Translations under genes and position numbers: made by a program
Notes under the pieces: model-generated
The model's input: only the letters and a program-made list of their open reading frames with translations
Told to the model about the DNA's origin: nothing
Database searches by the model: none
Source of the DNA: Devosia sediminis
GTDB taxonomy: Bacteria > Pseudomonadota > Alphaproteobacteria > Rhizobiales > Devosiaceae
Assembly (NCBI RefSeq): GCF_016411825.1
Contig: NZ_JAEKMH010000001.1
Span: 62,001 to 126,000, forward strand
DNA length: 64,000 nucleotides
Direction of reading: 5' to 3'
Shown: positions 24,999-33,173 of the stretch, piece by piece
Position numbering within the stretch: position 1 is the stretch's first letter
Layout of the letters: every line of letters starts with the position of its first letter

Positions 24999-26357
24999 CT
25001 AGTCCGTCCTCACGGGATCGAAGCCGGCGCGTTCGGCCGGGCGATAGGGGAAGACAAGCGAAATGGTCGAGCCCTTGCCCTCGGCGCTGCTGACCTCGAT
25101 GCGCCCGCCATGGAGGTCCATGATTTGCGAGACGAAATGGAGGCCGATGCCGGTACCGGCAATGCCCTGCGCAGTGCGGGCACGGAAGAAGCGCTCGGTG
25201 ATGAAGGGAATTTCGTCGGCCGGGATGCCGACGCCATTGTCGACGACGCTGATGATCACGTCATTGGCCTCGCGGCGGCCGCGGACAAGGACCTGCGAAT
25301 TGGGCGCGGAATATTTGAGCCCGTTGGAAATCAGGTTGTGGATGGCCTGTTCGAGCAGGGCCGTGTCGGCCATGACGAGGCGCGGCAGGTCCTCCAAGGC
25401 GAGCACGATGCGGCTTTGATCATCCTCGGGCTGCATGTCCACGACCGTGGCGACGACCTGCTGGAGGTCGCATGGGCGCGGATGAAAGGTGATCTCGCCC
25501 TGTTCAAGGCGCGCGGCATTGAGCGTGCTTTCCATGAGCCGCGTCAGCCGCTGGCAGGCCTTTCGGATCTTGGTGGCGCGACTGATGACCTCGTCCTGGG
25601 TCATGGCCGCGCCGCGCCGCAACATGCGCTGGGCGCTGGCATCAATGATGGTCAGCGGCGTGCGGAACTGATGCGAGACCACCGAGGTGAAGGCGCGGTG
25701 CAGCCGCGATATCTGGCGCTCGTGCTCAAGTGCTGCTTCGGCGCGCATGGTGGTGCGAAAGCCGCGCACAACGATAAAGGCGACCAGCACGCCGGCCGCC
25801 AGCGTCGCCAAGAGGTAGCTCAGGACTTCCACGAGGATCCGGCGTCTGGTGTCGCGCACCATGTCATCCTTGTTGCGGCTGTCGAGCATGCCGGCATTGG
25901 CGACGTCGCGCATGGTCTCACCCATGGCGCGGGCTGTGCCGTGGAGGCCCAAAAGGGCCTCCGGGTCGCCGTCGCGAACCAGCGGCAATTGCAGGCGCTG
26001 CGTCTCGAAGGTGTCGCGCAGCTCCTGGACTTCGTCGCGGTAGCCGAGATCCTCGACGAGGCGGGCGCCGACGCCCTGCTCGAAAAGGCTGAGGCGGCTG
26101 TCGAGGAGATCGAAGCGGAGGGCCAGTTCCTCGGGAGCAACGCGTCCGGCTTCAAACAGCAGCGTCGCGTCGGCCAGCCGCATGGCTTCGTACTGGCCCT
26201 GGCTCGCAAACCAGATGACGCTGTCGTCGCGCTCGCCGGAGATGCGGTTCTCGTTGACCGCGAGGCGGGTAACGGCGGCGAGCAGCAGGGTGAAGAGGAC
26301 GGTGAGGGCGAGGACCGCCGCCAGAAAGGGCCGCGATATCCACGGCCGGCGGGTCAT
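24999..26357 (-). CDS. Membrane sensor histidine kinase
   Basis: This 452-residue kinase has two membrane helices (about residues 9-30 and 175-198) around a periplasmic domain of roughly 145 residues. The cytoplasmic part has phospho-acceptor segment SVVSHQFRTPL and ATP-binding segments HNLISNGLKYSAP, VVDNGVGIP and GTGIGLHFV. The ATG at 26357 overlaps the stop of the upstream gene (ATGA). Its partner is probably the receiver-LuxR protein encoded at 27461-28492. The signal is unknown; the coupled secreted protein may take part in sensing. Confidence 0.85.
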   Translation of the reverse strand: MTRRPWISRPFLAAVLALTVLFTLLLAAVTRLAVNENRISGERDDSVIWFASQGQYEAMRLADATLLFEAGRVAPEELALRFDLLDSRLSLFEQGVGARLVEDLGYRDEVQELRDTFETQRLQLPLVRDGDPEALLGLHGTARAMGETMRDVANAGMLDSRNKDDMVRDTRRRILVEVLSYLLATLAAGVLVAFIVVRGFRTTMRAEAALEHERQISRLHRAFTSVVSHQFRTPLTIIDASAQRMLRRGAAMTQDEVISRATKIRKACQRLTRLMESTLNAARLEQGEITFHPRPCDLQQVVATVVDMQPEDDQSRIVLALEDLPRLVMADTALLEQAIHNLISNGLKYSAPNSQVLVRGRREANDVIISVVDNGVGIPADEIPFITERFFRARTAQGIAGTGIGLHFVSQIMDLHGGRIEVSSAEGKGSTISLVFPYRPAERAGFDPVRTD

Positions 26358-26902
26358 TGCACCTGCAGCTCCCGCAACTGCCACACCCAGCGCTCATGCA
26401 GCAGGGTGTTCTGCAGCGCCGGCACATCGTCCCGGGGGTAGATGATCCAGATCGGACCCTTGTCGCTGATCTGCATTTCTTCGCCATTCATCTCCATGGC
26501 CAGCAGCACGTCGTTGTTCAGAAAATCGGCCATGGGCACGCGCACGGTATAATCGTTGAGCGCTGTGGCCAGCACCGTGTCGCCTTCGGCACCAACATGC
26601 TTGAGCACATCGCGGGCCAAGACGCCGGAGAATTCCTGGATGCCATCGGTCCAGGGCGTGGTGGTGGAAATCTGCGTTTCGCCCAGGTCGAGCAGCATCT
26701 GCCGGTCAAACTGGGCGCCATCTGGCCCGTTCGTGCGCGCAATGGCGCCAGTCACCGTGAGGATGACGGCGCCTTGGGGCTGAGGCAGCGGGTCTGCGGC
26801 CTCAACGGTGGACAGTGGTGCCAACAGCGCGCCAAGCAAGACAGACCGCTGCACAAAGGCATGCAGCGCCGCCCTGCTGGACATCGACTTGTGCACTGAC
26901 AT
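26354..26902 (-). CDS. Secreted protein related to the oxidoreductase molybdopterin-binding fold
   Basis: This 182-residue protein has an N-terminal signal peptide ending near STVEAADP. The mature part reads ILTVTGAI, TTTPWTDGIQEFSGVLARDVLKHVGA, ALNDYTVRVP and GPIWIIYPRDD, ending with RWVWQLRELQV. This is the short sulfite-oxidase-like family that is commonly encoded with sensor kinases and diguanylate cyclases; the cofactor-binding cysteine of sulfite oxidase is absent. The ATG at 26902 has a GAGGTGG ribosome site. Coupling to the kinase gene suggests a sensory or accessory periplasmic role. Confidence 0.72.
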   Translation of the reverse strand: MSVHKSMSSRAALHAFVQRSVLLGALLAPLSTVEAADPLPQPQGAVILTVTGAIARTNGPDGAQFDRQMLLDLGETQISTTTPWTDGIQEFSGVLARDVLKHVGAEGDTVLATALNDYTVRVPMADFLNNDVLLAMEMNGEEMQISDKGPIWIIYPRDDVPALQNTLLHERWVWQLRELQVQ

Positions 26903-27150
26903 GCCGTCCACCTCACCCGTGCCGCCCGGGAGCCGCCAATTGTACGATATATGGCAGTTAGTGCACGCAAAAATGTGCAACGCATGAATGCGCCCAGATC
27001 AATTGCGGGATTTGGTGGTGGCGTTGGCGACCCTGGCGGATCGACGCCTTCCCACCTGTTTGAGGGGCGATGCCGGCGCCAAAGAGCGGTAAAACACATT
27101 CGGTTCGCGGCACTCAGACTTACCTGATCGTCCGGATGGAGGGTCCTGCG

Positions 27151-27231
27151 ATGCGCCGCGCCCTGCTGCTTTCAAGCCTTTACATGTTTGCCCTGACCCT
27201 GCTTGCCCTGCCCTATGCGGTGGCGGGTTGA
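27151..27231 (+). CDS. Possible 26-residue hydrophobic peptide
   Basis: The ORF encodes MRRALLLSSLYMFALTLLA and ends LPYAVAG. It looks like a bare signal peptide or a tiny membrane peptide. A GGAGGG stretch 12 bases upstream could be a ribosome site. It lies 17 bases before another small ORF. Support is weak. Confidence 0.3.
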   Translation: MRRALLLSSLYMFALTLLALPYAVAG

Positions 27232-27248
27232 ACCTGGGAGTTGTCACC

Positions 27249-27458
27249 ATGCGTCGCCTGCCCCGCGCCAAGGACATCGAGCACCAGAACTTTCCTGAAC
27301 TTGCCGAGGTGTTTCAGATGATCGATGCCGAGATCGCGACAATTATCGCCGGCGATCCGGCCCTGCATCCCGTCGCTGAAGCCAGCCGCGCAAACCCATC
27401 GCGCAAGCCCATCAAACCGTCGCGGCATGGCGGCCGCACCCAGCGCCAGGCGGCCTGA
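27249..27458 (+). CDS. Small basic protein, function unknown
   Basis: This 69-residue ORF starts with ATG after GGGAG. It reads MRRLPRAKDIEHQNFPELAE, then FQMIDAEIATIIAGDPALHP, and ends in a lysine/arginine-rich tail. I recognise no family. It is convergent with the regulator gene at 27461 and lies two bases from its stop. It could be a small regulator of the nearby signalling genes, but only the reading frame supports it. Confidence 0.4.
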   Translation: MRRLPRAKDIEHQNFPELAEVFQMIDAEIATIIAGDPALHPVAEASRANPSRKPIKPSRHGGRTQRQAA

Positions 27459-27460
27459 CG

Positions 27461-28492
27461 TCAGTCCTGGTCGAGGGCAACGGGGTTGGAAAGGAACAGA
27501 CTGATGAGATCGGCCTGGCGGTCGGTCTCGGTCTTGCGGAACAGGTTCTTGAGCGTATAGCTCACCGTGTTGCGCGAGAGGCCGAATTCATCGGCAATCT
27601 CATCGATCCTCATGCCCTGAACCAAAGCCAGCGCCAGGCGCGTCTCGGCCGGAGACAGGCCATAGAGCTGGGCAACCGCTTCCGCCGCATCGCTCGGACG
27701 CCATTCTGGATCGGTGACGAACAGCCCGACCGCCGGTTCGCCGGCGACGGCAGGGCCACGGCCCAGCGGGCAGGCCACGGCGATCAAGGGTCGCTTGCCG
27801 CTGTCGCGGGGCAGGGCGACGGCATCGGTTCCGTGCCGGTTGCCACTGGCCATCCGCGCGATGGCCGTATCGACGATATCCTTGAGGGCCTGAGTCTGGG
27901 CCGGTTTTTCGCCGCGCAGCAGCCCCTCGCGCGAAACGCTGAGGCCTTCCGCCGCGGTCAGCAGTTCCTCGGCACGCCGGTTGCGGAACAGCACTTTGCG
28001 CTCACTGTCGATGAGAAAGACGCCGACGGCAATGCGATTGAGGGCTTCGTCCGCGCCCATGAGCGCTGCGCGCAGGCTGTGGCTGTCCGCGTCCGCCTGC
28101 GGTTTGGCGCCCTTGATGCGGGCGACCTGGTCGAGGCGCGCCGAAATGGTGATCAGCATGAGATCGAAGTCGATGGGCTTGGTGAGGTAGTCATCGACGC
28201 CGGCTTGCTTGCCGACAATGACATCCTGCCGGCTGGTCAGGGCGGTGAGGAAAATAAACGGCAGATCGGCTAGCCGCTCCTGACGGCGGACAGTGCGCAG
28301 CAACTCGATGCCTGACATGCCGGGCATGGTGATATCGCACAGCACGAGGTCATAGTGTTCGGAAAGCAGCAGATCGAGCGCTTCCCGGCCGTCGCCGGCC
28401 TCGTCGACATCGAACCCGGCGGCCGTGAGCTCCTCGCACATGTCGGCTCGCAGGTCGGTTTCGTCTTCGATGCACAGTAGCTTGAAACTCAT
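27461..28492 (-). CDS. Response regulator: receiver, PAS-like and LuxR-type HTH
   Basis: This 343-residue protein has a receiver domain (residues 1-120; LVLCDITMPGMSG with the acceptor Asp; DDYLTKPIDF), a middle PAS-like part (about 150-260; IAVGVFLIDSERKVLFRNRRAEELL) and a C-terminal LuxR-type helix-turn-helix (about 275-340; YGLSPAETRLALALVQGM, EIADEFGLSRNTVSYTLKNLF). The ATG at 28492 begins MSFKLLCIEDE. It probably pairs with the kinase at 24999-26357. Nearby targets are unknown. Confidence 0.83.
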   Translation of the reverse strand: MSFKLLCIEDETDLRADMCEELTAAGFDVDEAGDGREALDLLLSEHYDLVLCDITMPGMSGIELLRTVRRQERLADLPFIFLTALTSRQDVIVGKQAGVDDYLTKPIDFDLMLITISARLDQVARIKGAKPQADADSHSLRAALMGADEALNRIAVGVFLIDSERKVLFRNRRAEELLTAAEGLSVSREGLLRGEKPAQTQALKDIVDTAIARMASGNRHGTDAVALPRDSGKRPLIAVACPLGRGPAVAGEPAVGLFVTDPEWRPSDAAEAVAQLYGLSPAETRLALALVQGMRIDEIADEFGLSRNTVSYTLKNLFRKTETDRQADLISLFLSNPVALDQD

Positions 28493-28761
28493 GGAACTGA
28501 TCGCACCCGGACACTCACGCCAGCACTTCCATATATTGCGTCCGCCAAGTGCCGAGGTCCAGCAAATGGCTCCGGGCAATCGCCAACTACCTTAACCGCC
28601 GGCAGGAAAATGGCTGTCGCCTGGAAAGGCTGCGGAGGGTTTCTCGATCTGCCGAAAACTGTGCGCGAGGTCGAGCAAGATTGTCCGCCGATATGAAAAA
28701 AATCCAGGAAAGAGGGCGGTTAGCAAGCTTGGCAGGGCCGTGCGGCGAGCGTCGCTCAACC

Positions 28762-28910
28762 TTTGCGGGACCACGCAAACGGGTGGGGCGAGCGCTGGCT
28801 CTAGTGGTTAATACTGGCCCATCAGCGTCGTCCCAACGGCTCCTGACCTCCTTCTGACCTCCAAGACGCCTGCCGCCCGCGCTTCCCCCAAGCCGGGCGG
28901 CCTTTTTTGT
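28762..28910 (+). ncRNA. Candidate small RNA with orphan terminator
   Basis: A strong intrinsic terminator at 28872-28908 has no convincing protein gene before it on the plus strand. The sequence before it contains CTCCTGACCTCCTTCTGACC (28840-28859), repeated anti-Shine-Dalgarno motifs as found in many alphaproteobacterial sRNAs. A palindrome TTTGCG-N6-CGCAAA at 28762-28779 could be an operator. The 5' end is a guess. The rest of the 28493-29020 gap shows no gene that I can support. Confidence 0.35.
28872..28908 (+). terminator. Rho-independent terminator
   Basis: Arms GCCGCCCG and CGGGCGGC close a 14-base loop and are followed by six T. Confidence 0.75.
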
Positions 28911-29020
28911 GCCATCGGTCGGCCCGCCTTGCCCAAATGCGTGGGGCGGTCTGTCCGGGAATGCGCTAGACCAGATCATCCCGGCCAGCGCGGTGGCCAC
29001 GCCCAGGACGGAGCTCGCTC

Positions 29021-29176
29021 ATGTATGTCCGGAAAGCCACGAGGCGCCGCCTCAGCCGCGCCAGCTTCATCATTCTCGCGCTCCTGGTGCTTGCGCCCAA
29101 AGTCGAGATGGCCGATGTGCCGCAACTGACGGGCTTACTTATTGCGGTTGGGCTGGAGGTGCCGCGCTCTGGATGA
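29021..29176 (+). CDS. Possible small membrane protein
   Basis: This 51-residue ORF reads MYVRKATRRRLSRASFIILA and continues with a hydrophobic stretch, a short polar part (KVEMADVPQ) and a second hydrophobic end. A GGACGGAG stretch upstream could be a ribosome site. A basic start plus one or two helices resembles small membrane proteins, but there is no family or operon support. Confidence 0.35.
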   Translation: MYVRKATRRRLSRASFIILALLVLAPKVEMADVPQLTGLLIAVGLEVPRSG

Positions 29177-29190
29177 TCCCTCAGCACATG

Positions 29191-29217
29191 AAAACGGGAG
29201 CGCCAAGGACCCTCCCG
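29191..29217 (-). terminator. Terminator after the binding-protein cluster
   Basis: On the minus strand a CGGGAG...CTCCCG hairpin is followed by TTTT, 23 bases after the stop of the last binding-protein gene. Confidence 0.6.
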
Positions 29218-29239
29218 CCTGGTCTGCCGTCGACGGATG

Positions 29240-30160
29240 TCAGCGGGTCGAGGCGATGCCGTAGATGGCTTCCAGTTCGTCCAACATCAGGTGGGCTGCG
29301 TAGATGCCGCCTGCCGTATTCCAGATGATCTCGCTGACGCGCTGGGCCTTGCCGGCCTTGACGCCTTCCAGATTGAGCCAGAGTGGATCGTTCAGCCAGT
29401 CATTGAGATTGGCCGTAGCCTCCTCGCCATTGAGGTCGCTGGAGAAGTAGAAAATGCGGTCGCCTTCCATTTCGGGAATGCGTTCCTTGGTCACTTCCTC
29501 GGCGAAGGCTTCTTTCTGCTGCGCTTCCGGACGGGCAAAGCCGATCTGGCTGAGGGCGATGCCGGCAAAGGTGTCGGTGTAATAGATGCGGGTGCGGTTG
29601 GGCGAGAAGCGGACGAGGGAAATCTCGTCATTGACCGCGTCGCCCAGGGCGTCGTGGATCGCCTTGGTGCGGGCCACGAAGCCGTCGACGGCGGCGACAC
29701 CCTTGTCGGAGATGCCCAGGGCATCGGCATAGACCTGCAGGTTGGTCTGCCAGGAGCCGCCCAGGTCCTCGGAGAAGACGGTGGGGGCAATGGCGGAGAG
29801 CTGGGGATAGATTGCTTCCTGGCGCACCTTGTTGCCCAGGATCAGGTCAGGCTCCAGCGTGGCGAGCACTTCGAGATTGACGGCGTTCTCGACGCCCAGC
29901 GGGACGGTTTCGGCCAGTGGCTCGGCAATGTGGGCGTACCATGGATCCCCGTCCCAGCTCTGCACGGCACCCACCGGAACCACGCCCAGATAGAGCAGGG
30001 CTTCGGTGCCCTCATTGGTGAGGATGACGACACGCTGGGGATTGTCCGGCACTTCGGTGACGCCCATGGCGTGGGTGACTTCTCGGGCGCTGAGCGGCGC
30101 AGCGAGGGAGAGGGCAGACACCAGGGCAAGTAAGCCGGCGGAGAAATGTCGCTTGTTCAT
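29240..30160 (-). CDS. FecB-type ABC substrate-binding protein (copy 1 of 3)
   Basis: This 306-residue secreted protein has a signal peptide ending near LSAREV. The class III binding fold is seen in VPDNPQRVVILTNEGTEALLYLGVVPVGAVQSW, EVLATLEPDLILGN and the C-terminal lobe. Such proteins deliver ferric siderophores, heme or cobalamin to FecCD-type permeases. It is the last of three tandem paralogues whose mature parts all begin AR(E/D)-x-THAMGVT. The divergent operon at 32151-35000 provides two permeases and an ATPase. The ligand is unknown; iron-siderophore is the first guess. Confidence 0.85.
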   Translation of the reverse strand: MNKRHFSAGLLALVSALSLAAPLSAREVTHAMGVTEVPDNPQRVVILTNEGTEALLYLGVVPVGAVQSWDGDPWYAHIAEPLAETVPLGVENAVNLEVLATLEPDLILGNKVRQEAIYPQLSAIAPTVFSEDLGGSWQTNLQVYADALGISDKGVAAVDGFVARTKAIHDALGDAVNDEISLVRFSPNRTRIYYTDTFAGIALSQIGFARPEAQQKEAFAEEVTKERIPEMEGDRIFYFSSDLNGEEATANLNDWLNDPLWLNLEGVKAGKAQRVSEIIWNTAGGIYAAHLMLDELEAIYGIASTR

Positions 30161-30212
30161 ATGGTCGTTCCAGATAGAGGGACTGGCCGGCCCTGCGGAC
30201 CGGCCGGGTTCA

Positions 30213-31121
30213 TCAGCGGGTGCTTTCGAGCCCGTAGATTTCTTCGATGTCGTCGAGCAGCAGATTGCCCGCGATGATGCCACCGGCCGTGTTCCAGATG
30301 GCGTCGGACACTTCATGCACCTTGCCAGCCTTGACGACTTCCAGGTTCTGCCAGAGCGGATCGGCCAGCCAGTCGGTCTCCTGGGTGTCGGCTTCGCCAT
30401 TGCCGGTTTCGTAAGTGAAATAGATCAGGCGATCGCCCTCGAATTCTGGAATGCGCTCCTTGGTGATTTCTTCGGCGAACTCGTCCTTGTCCTGGGCAGC
30501 TGGACGGTGGAAGCCGAGCTGGGCGAGGATCAGGCCCGAAAAGCTGTCCTTGAACATGATGCGGGTCTGGGCCGCCATGAAGCGGGCGATGGAGATTTCC
30601 TCCTCGAGCGAGGCGCCGATGTCTTCGCTCAGCGCCGCGACGCGGGCGTCGAAAGCGTCCAGCGCCGCCAGGCCCTCGGCGCCCTTGCCGATGGCGTCGG
30701 TATAGAGCGCCATGTTGATCTTCCAGTCGCCGCGGAGGCGCTCGGAAATCACCGTCGGGGCGATGGCCGACAGCTGCTCATAGATGTCCTCGTGGCGCTG
30801 CTTGTTGCCGATGATGAGATCGGGTTCGAGCGAGACCAGGACTTCGAGGTTCACGGCCGATTCGTCGCCCAGCACCGTTACATCGGCCATGTCGGCGGCG
30901 ATGTGATCGTACCACGGATCGCCCAGCCAGGATTTGACCGCGCCGACCGGGGTGACGCCGATGGCGAGCAGGGCCTCGGTGCCTTCATTGGTCAGCACCA
31001 CGATGCGCTGCGGATTATCAGGGACATCGGTGACGCCCATGGCGTGGGTGATGTCGCGGGCCATGGCCGTGCTGGACAGCAGCATGGCGAGCGTGGAGGC
31101 GGCGATGATCGTGCGGATCAT
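30213..31121 (-). CDS. FecB-type ABC substrate-binding protein (copy 2 of 3)
   Basis: This 302-residue protein has a signal peptide ending near TAMARDI and the same layout as its neighbours: VPDNPQRIVVLTNEGTEALL, GVTPVGAVKSWLGDPWYDH, LEPDLIIGNKQRHEDIYEQL and a C-terminal NTAGGIIAGNLLLDDIEEIYG. It is clearly homologous to copies 1 and 3 and probably arose by tandem duplication. The residues in the presumed ligand cleft differ between copies, so they may bind different ligands, which is inference. Confidence 0.85.
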   Translation of the reverse strand: MIRTIIAASTLAMLLSSTAMARDITHAMGVTDVPDNPQRIVVLTNEGTEALLAIGVTPVGAVKSWLGDPWYDHIAADMADVTVLGDESAVNLEVLVSLEPDLIIGNKQRHEDIYEQLSAIAPTVISERLRGDWKINMALYTDAIGKGAEGLAALDAFDARVAALSEDIGASLEEEISIARFMAAQTRIMFKDSFSGLILAQLGFHRPAAQDKDEFAEEITKERIPEFEGDRLIYFTYETGNGEADTQETDWLADPLWQNLEVVKAGKVHEVSDAIWNTAGGIIAGNLLLDDIEEIYGLESTR

Positions 31122-31141
31122 GGGCGTGTCCTTGTTGGATG

Positions 31142-32053
31142 TTAGCGGGTGGAGACGAGGCCGTAGGCGGCCTCGATATCGTCGAGCAGGGTGTTTGCGG
31201 CAAAGACGCCGCCCGCTGCGACCCAGATGGCGTCGTCGACGCGCTGGGCATTGCCAGCTTTGACCGCATCAAGGCCAAGCCAGAGCGGGTCCTGCAGCCA
31301 TTCGCCCAGATTCGCTTCGGCCTCGGCATCATTGGGATCGGGCGAGAAGTAGAAGATGCGGTCGGCAGCCAGTTCTGGAATGCGTTCCTTGGTCAGGTCC
31401 TCGGCAAACTCGTCGCGATCCTGCGTTTCAGGTCGGGCGAGGCCGACGGCGTCGATGACGACACCCGGGAAGGAATCCTTGAAATACATGCGCGTGCGTG
31501 CCGGGGAGATGCGGACGAGCGAGATGGTGCCGCTGGCCTTGTCGCCCAAAGCCGCGCTGATGGCGGCGGCGCGCGCGTCGAAAGCGGCGATGGCGGCTTC
31601 GCCCTCATCGGCCTTGCCCACCGCATCGGCATAGACGATGAGGTTTTCCTGCCAGACGGCGCCAAGGGTCTCGGTCAGCACGGTGGGGGCGATGGCGGAA
31701 AGCTGCTCATAGATCTTTTCCTGGCGCACCTTGCTGCCCAGGATCAGGTCGGGTTCGAGCGTGGCGATCAGTTCGAGATTGGGCTCTCCCTCGGTGCCGA
31801 GCAGGGTGACTTCGCCCATCTGCGGCATCAGATAGTCATACCAGGGATTGCCCTTCCAGCTTTCGACGGCGCCGACGGGGGTCACGCCAACCGAGAGCAG
31901 AGCCTCGGTGCCTTCATTGGTCAGCACCACGATGCGCTGCGGATTGTCCGGCACATCGGTGACGCCCATAGCATGGGTAATCTCGCGGGCCGTGGCCTGG
32001 CCCAGCGAGAGGACAATGGCCGTGGTGGCGAGAAGAGTGCGGATGAGTGTCAT
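31142..32053 (-). CDS. FecB-type ABC substrate-binding protein (copy 3 of 3)
   Basis: This 303-residue protein has a signal peptide ending near QATAREI and the shared core VPDNPQRIVVLTNEGTEALL, GVTPVGAVESWKGNPWYDY and LEPDLILGSKVRQEKIYEQL. It is the first gene of the three-copy cluster, lying 97 bases from the divergent permease gene with an AT-rich shared promoter region. A TGA-N9-TCA element in that region could be an iron-responsive operator. Confidence 0.85.
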   Translation of the reverse strand: MTLIRTLLATTAIVLSLGQATAREITHAMGVTDVPDNPQRIVVLTNEGTEALLSVGVTPVGAVESWKGNPWYDYLMPQMGEVTLLGTEGEPNLELIATLEPDLILGSKVRQEKIYEQLSAIAPTVLTETLGAVWQENLIVYADAVGKADEGEAAIAAFDARAAAISAALGDKASGTISLVRISPARTRMYFKDSFPGVVIDAVGLARPETQDRDEFAEDLTKERIPELAADRIFYFSPDPNDAEAEANLGEWLQDPLWLGLDAVKAGNAQRVDDAIWVAAGGVFAANTLLDDIEAAYGLVSTR

Positions 32054-32118
32054 TTTCGTCCCCCGAAAAACTTGACAAGCAAGCTCTTAAATCGGATGGC
32101 TTCACATCAGAAATTAAC

Positions 32119-32134
32119 TTGACTGTCAATATCA
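32119..32134. promoter_or_regulatory. Possible RirA-type iron-responsive operator
   Basis: The stretch TTGACTGTCAATATCA contains TGA-N9-TCA (32120-32134), the loose form of the RirA operator, and an inner palindrome TTGACTGTCAA. It lies between the divergent importer gene sets. Confidence 0.35.
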
Positions 32135-32150
32135 GGAATTTGGGGGCGCC

Positions 32151-33173
32151 TTGACTGCGATAGCCGCAACATATGATCGCGGAGCCCGCGTAAGCCTCGC
32201 TAAGGGCTGGATCTATGCGGGCCTGGTCGTGGCAATGGGCATCACCATGCTGATGAGCCTGACGCTTGGCTACAAGGTTTATTCGCTGGGCGAAGTCTGG
32301 GCCGCGCTCACGGCCAATGACGGCTCGGAAACCGCCACTGTTATTGCCGGTCTGCGGCTGCCGCGCGCTCTGATCGCGCCGCTGGCCGGGGCGGCTTTGG
32401 GCATGGCGGGGGTGCTGGTGCAGACGCTGTCGCGCAATCGCATCGCCTCCCCCGACACGCTGGGACTCAATGCCGGCGCGTCACTGGCCGTGGTGCTGGC
32501 AACCGTCGTCTTCGGCGTGCAGTCGCTGGTCGGCCTGTCGCTCGCGGCAGCCACCGGGGCGCTTCTGACCAGTGTCGTGGTGTTCGGCGTGGCCGCGGGG
32601 GCGGGTGGTCTCTCGCCGCTCAAGATCGTGCTGGTCGGCGTCACCTTTGCCAGCCTCGCCCATGCGGTGGTGGAAATCATCCTCACCAGCAACGAGGCGC
32701 AGCTCCAGCAATTGTTGTTCTGGCTTTCGGGCGCCTTCGTCGACCGTCCGATCAGTCTCTTCTATAACGGCCTGCCCGTGGTGCTGGTGGGTGCGGCCCT
32801 GGCCTTCGTGCTCAGCGTCGCGCTCGACGCCATGCAGGCCGATGACTCGACCGCCGCCAGCCTCGGCGTGCCACTGGTGGCGGTGCGCGGCCTGGCCTTT
32901 CTCGCCGTGTCGCTGTTGACCGGCGCCGCCGTTTCCATGGCCGGACCGGTGGCTTTTGTGGGCCTTGTCGTGCCGCATATTGCGCGGCGGCTGGTGGGAC
33001 TGCGGCATCGGCACCAACTGGCGGCGGCGGCACTGAGCGGGGCGATCTATGCCACGCTGGCCGATGTCGCGGCGCGCTTCGTTATCTATCCGGTGGAGGC
33101 CCCTGTCGGCGCCATCACCGCCGTGGTCGGCGCGGTGGCGCTGCTGGTGCTGTTGATGCGGAGGCTCGCATGA
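32151..33173 (+). CDS. FecCD-family ABC permease 1
   Basis: This 340-residue permease has about nine to ten membrane helices and FecCD segments: RLPRALIAPLAGAALGMAGVLVQTL, NRIASPDTLGLNAGASL and GPVAFVGLVVPHIARRLVG. It imports iron-siderophore-type substrates together with the next permease and ATPase. The start is TTG at 32151; no better ATG precedes the first helix. Its stop overlaps the next start by four bases. Confidence 0.9.
   Translation: MTAIAATYDRGARVSLAKGWIYAGLVVAMGITMLMSLTLGYKVYSLGEVWAALTANDGSETATVIAGLRLPRALIAPLAGAALGMAGVLVQTLSRNRIASPDTLGLNAGASLAVVLATVVFGVQSLVGLSLAAATGALLTSVVVFGVAAGAGGLSPLKIVLVGVTFASLAHAVVEIILTSNEAQLQQLLFWLSGAFVDRPISLFYNGLPVVLVGAALAFVLSVALDAMQADDSTAASLGVPLVAVRGLAFLAVSLLTGAAVSMAGPVAFVGLVVPHIARRLVGLRHRHQLAAAALSGAIYATLADVAARFVIYPVEAPVGAITAVVGAVALLVLLMRRLA

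Noticed and set aside
28587..29000. 137-residue open frame on the minus strand in the 28.5-29 kb gap
   Set aside because: Arginine/proline-rich, no ribosome site, runs through the intrinsic terminator; no family resemblance.
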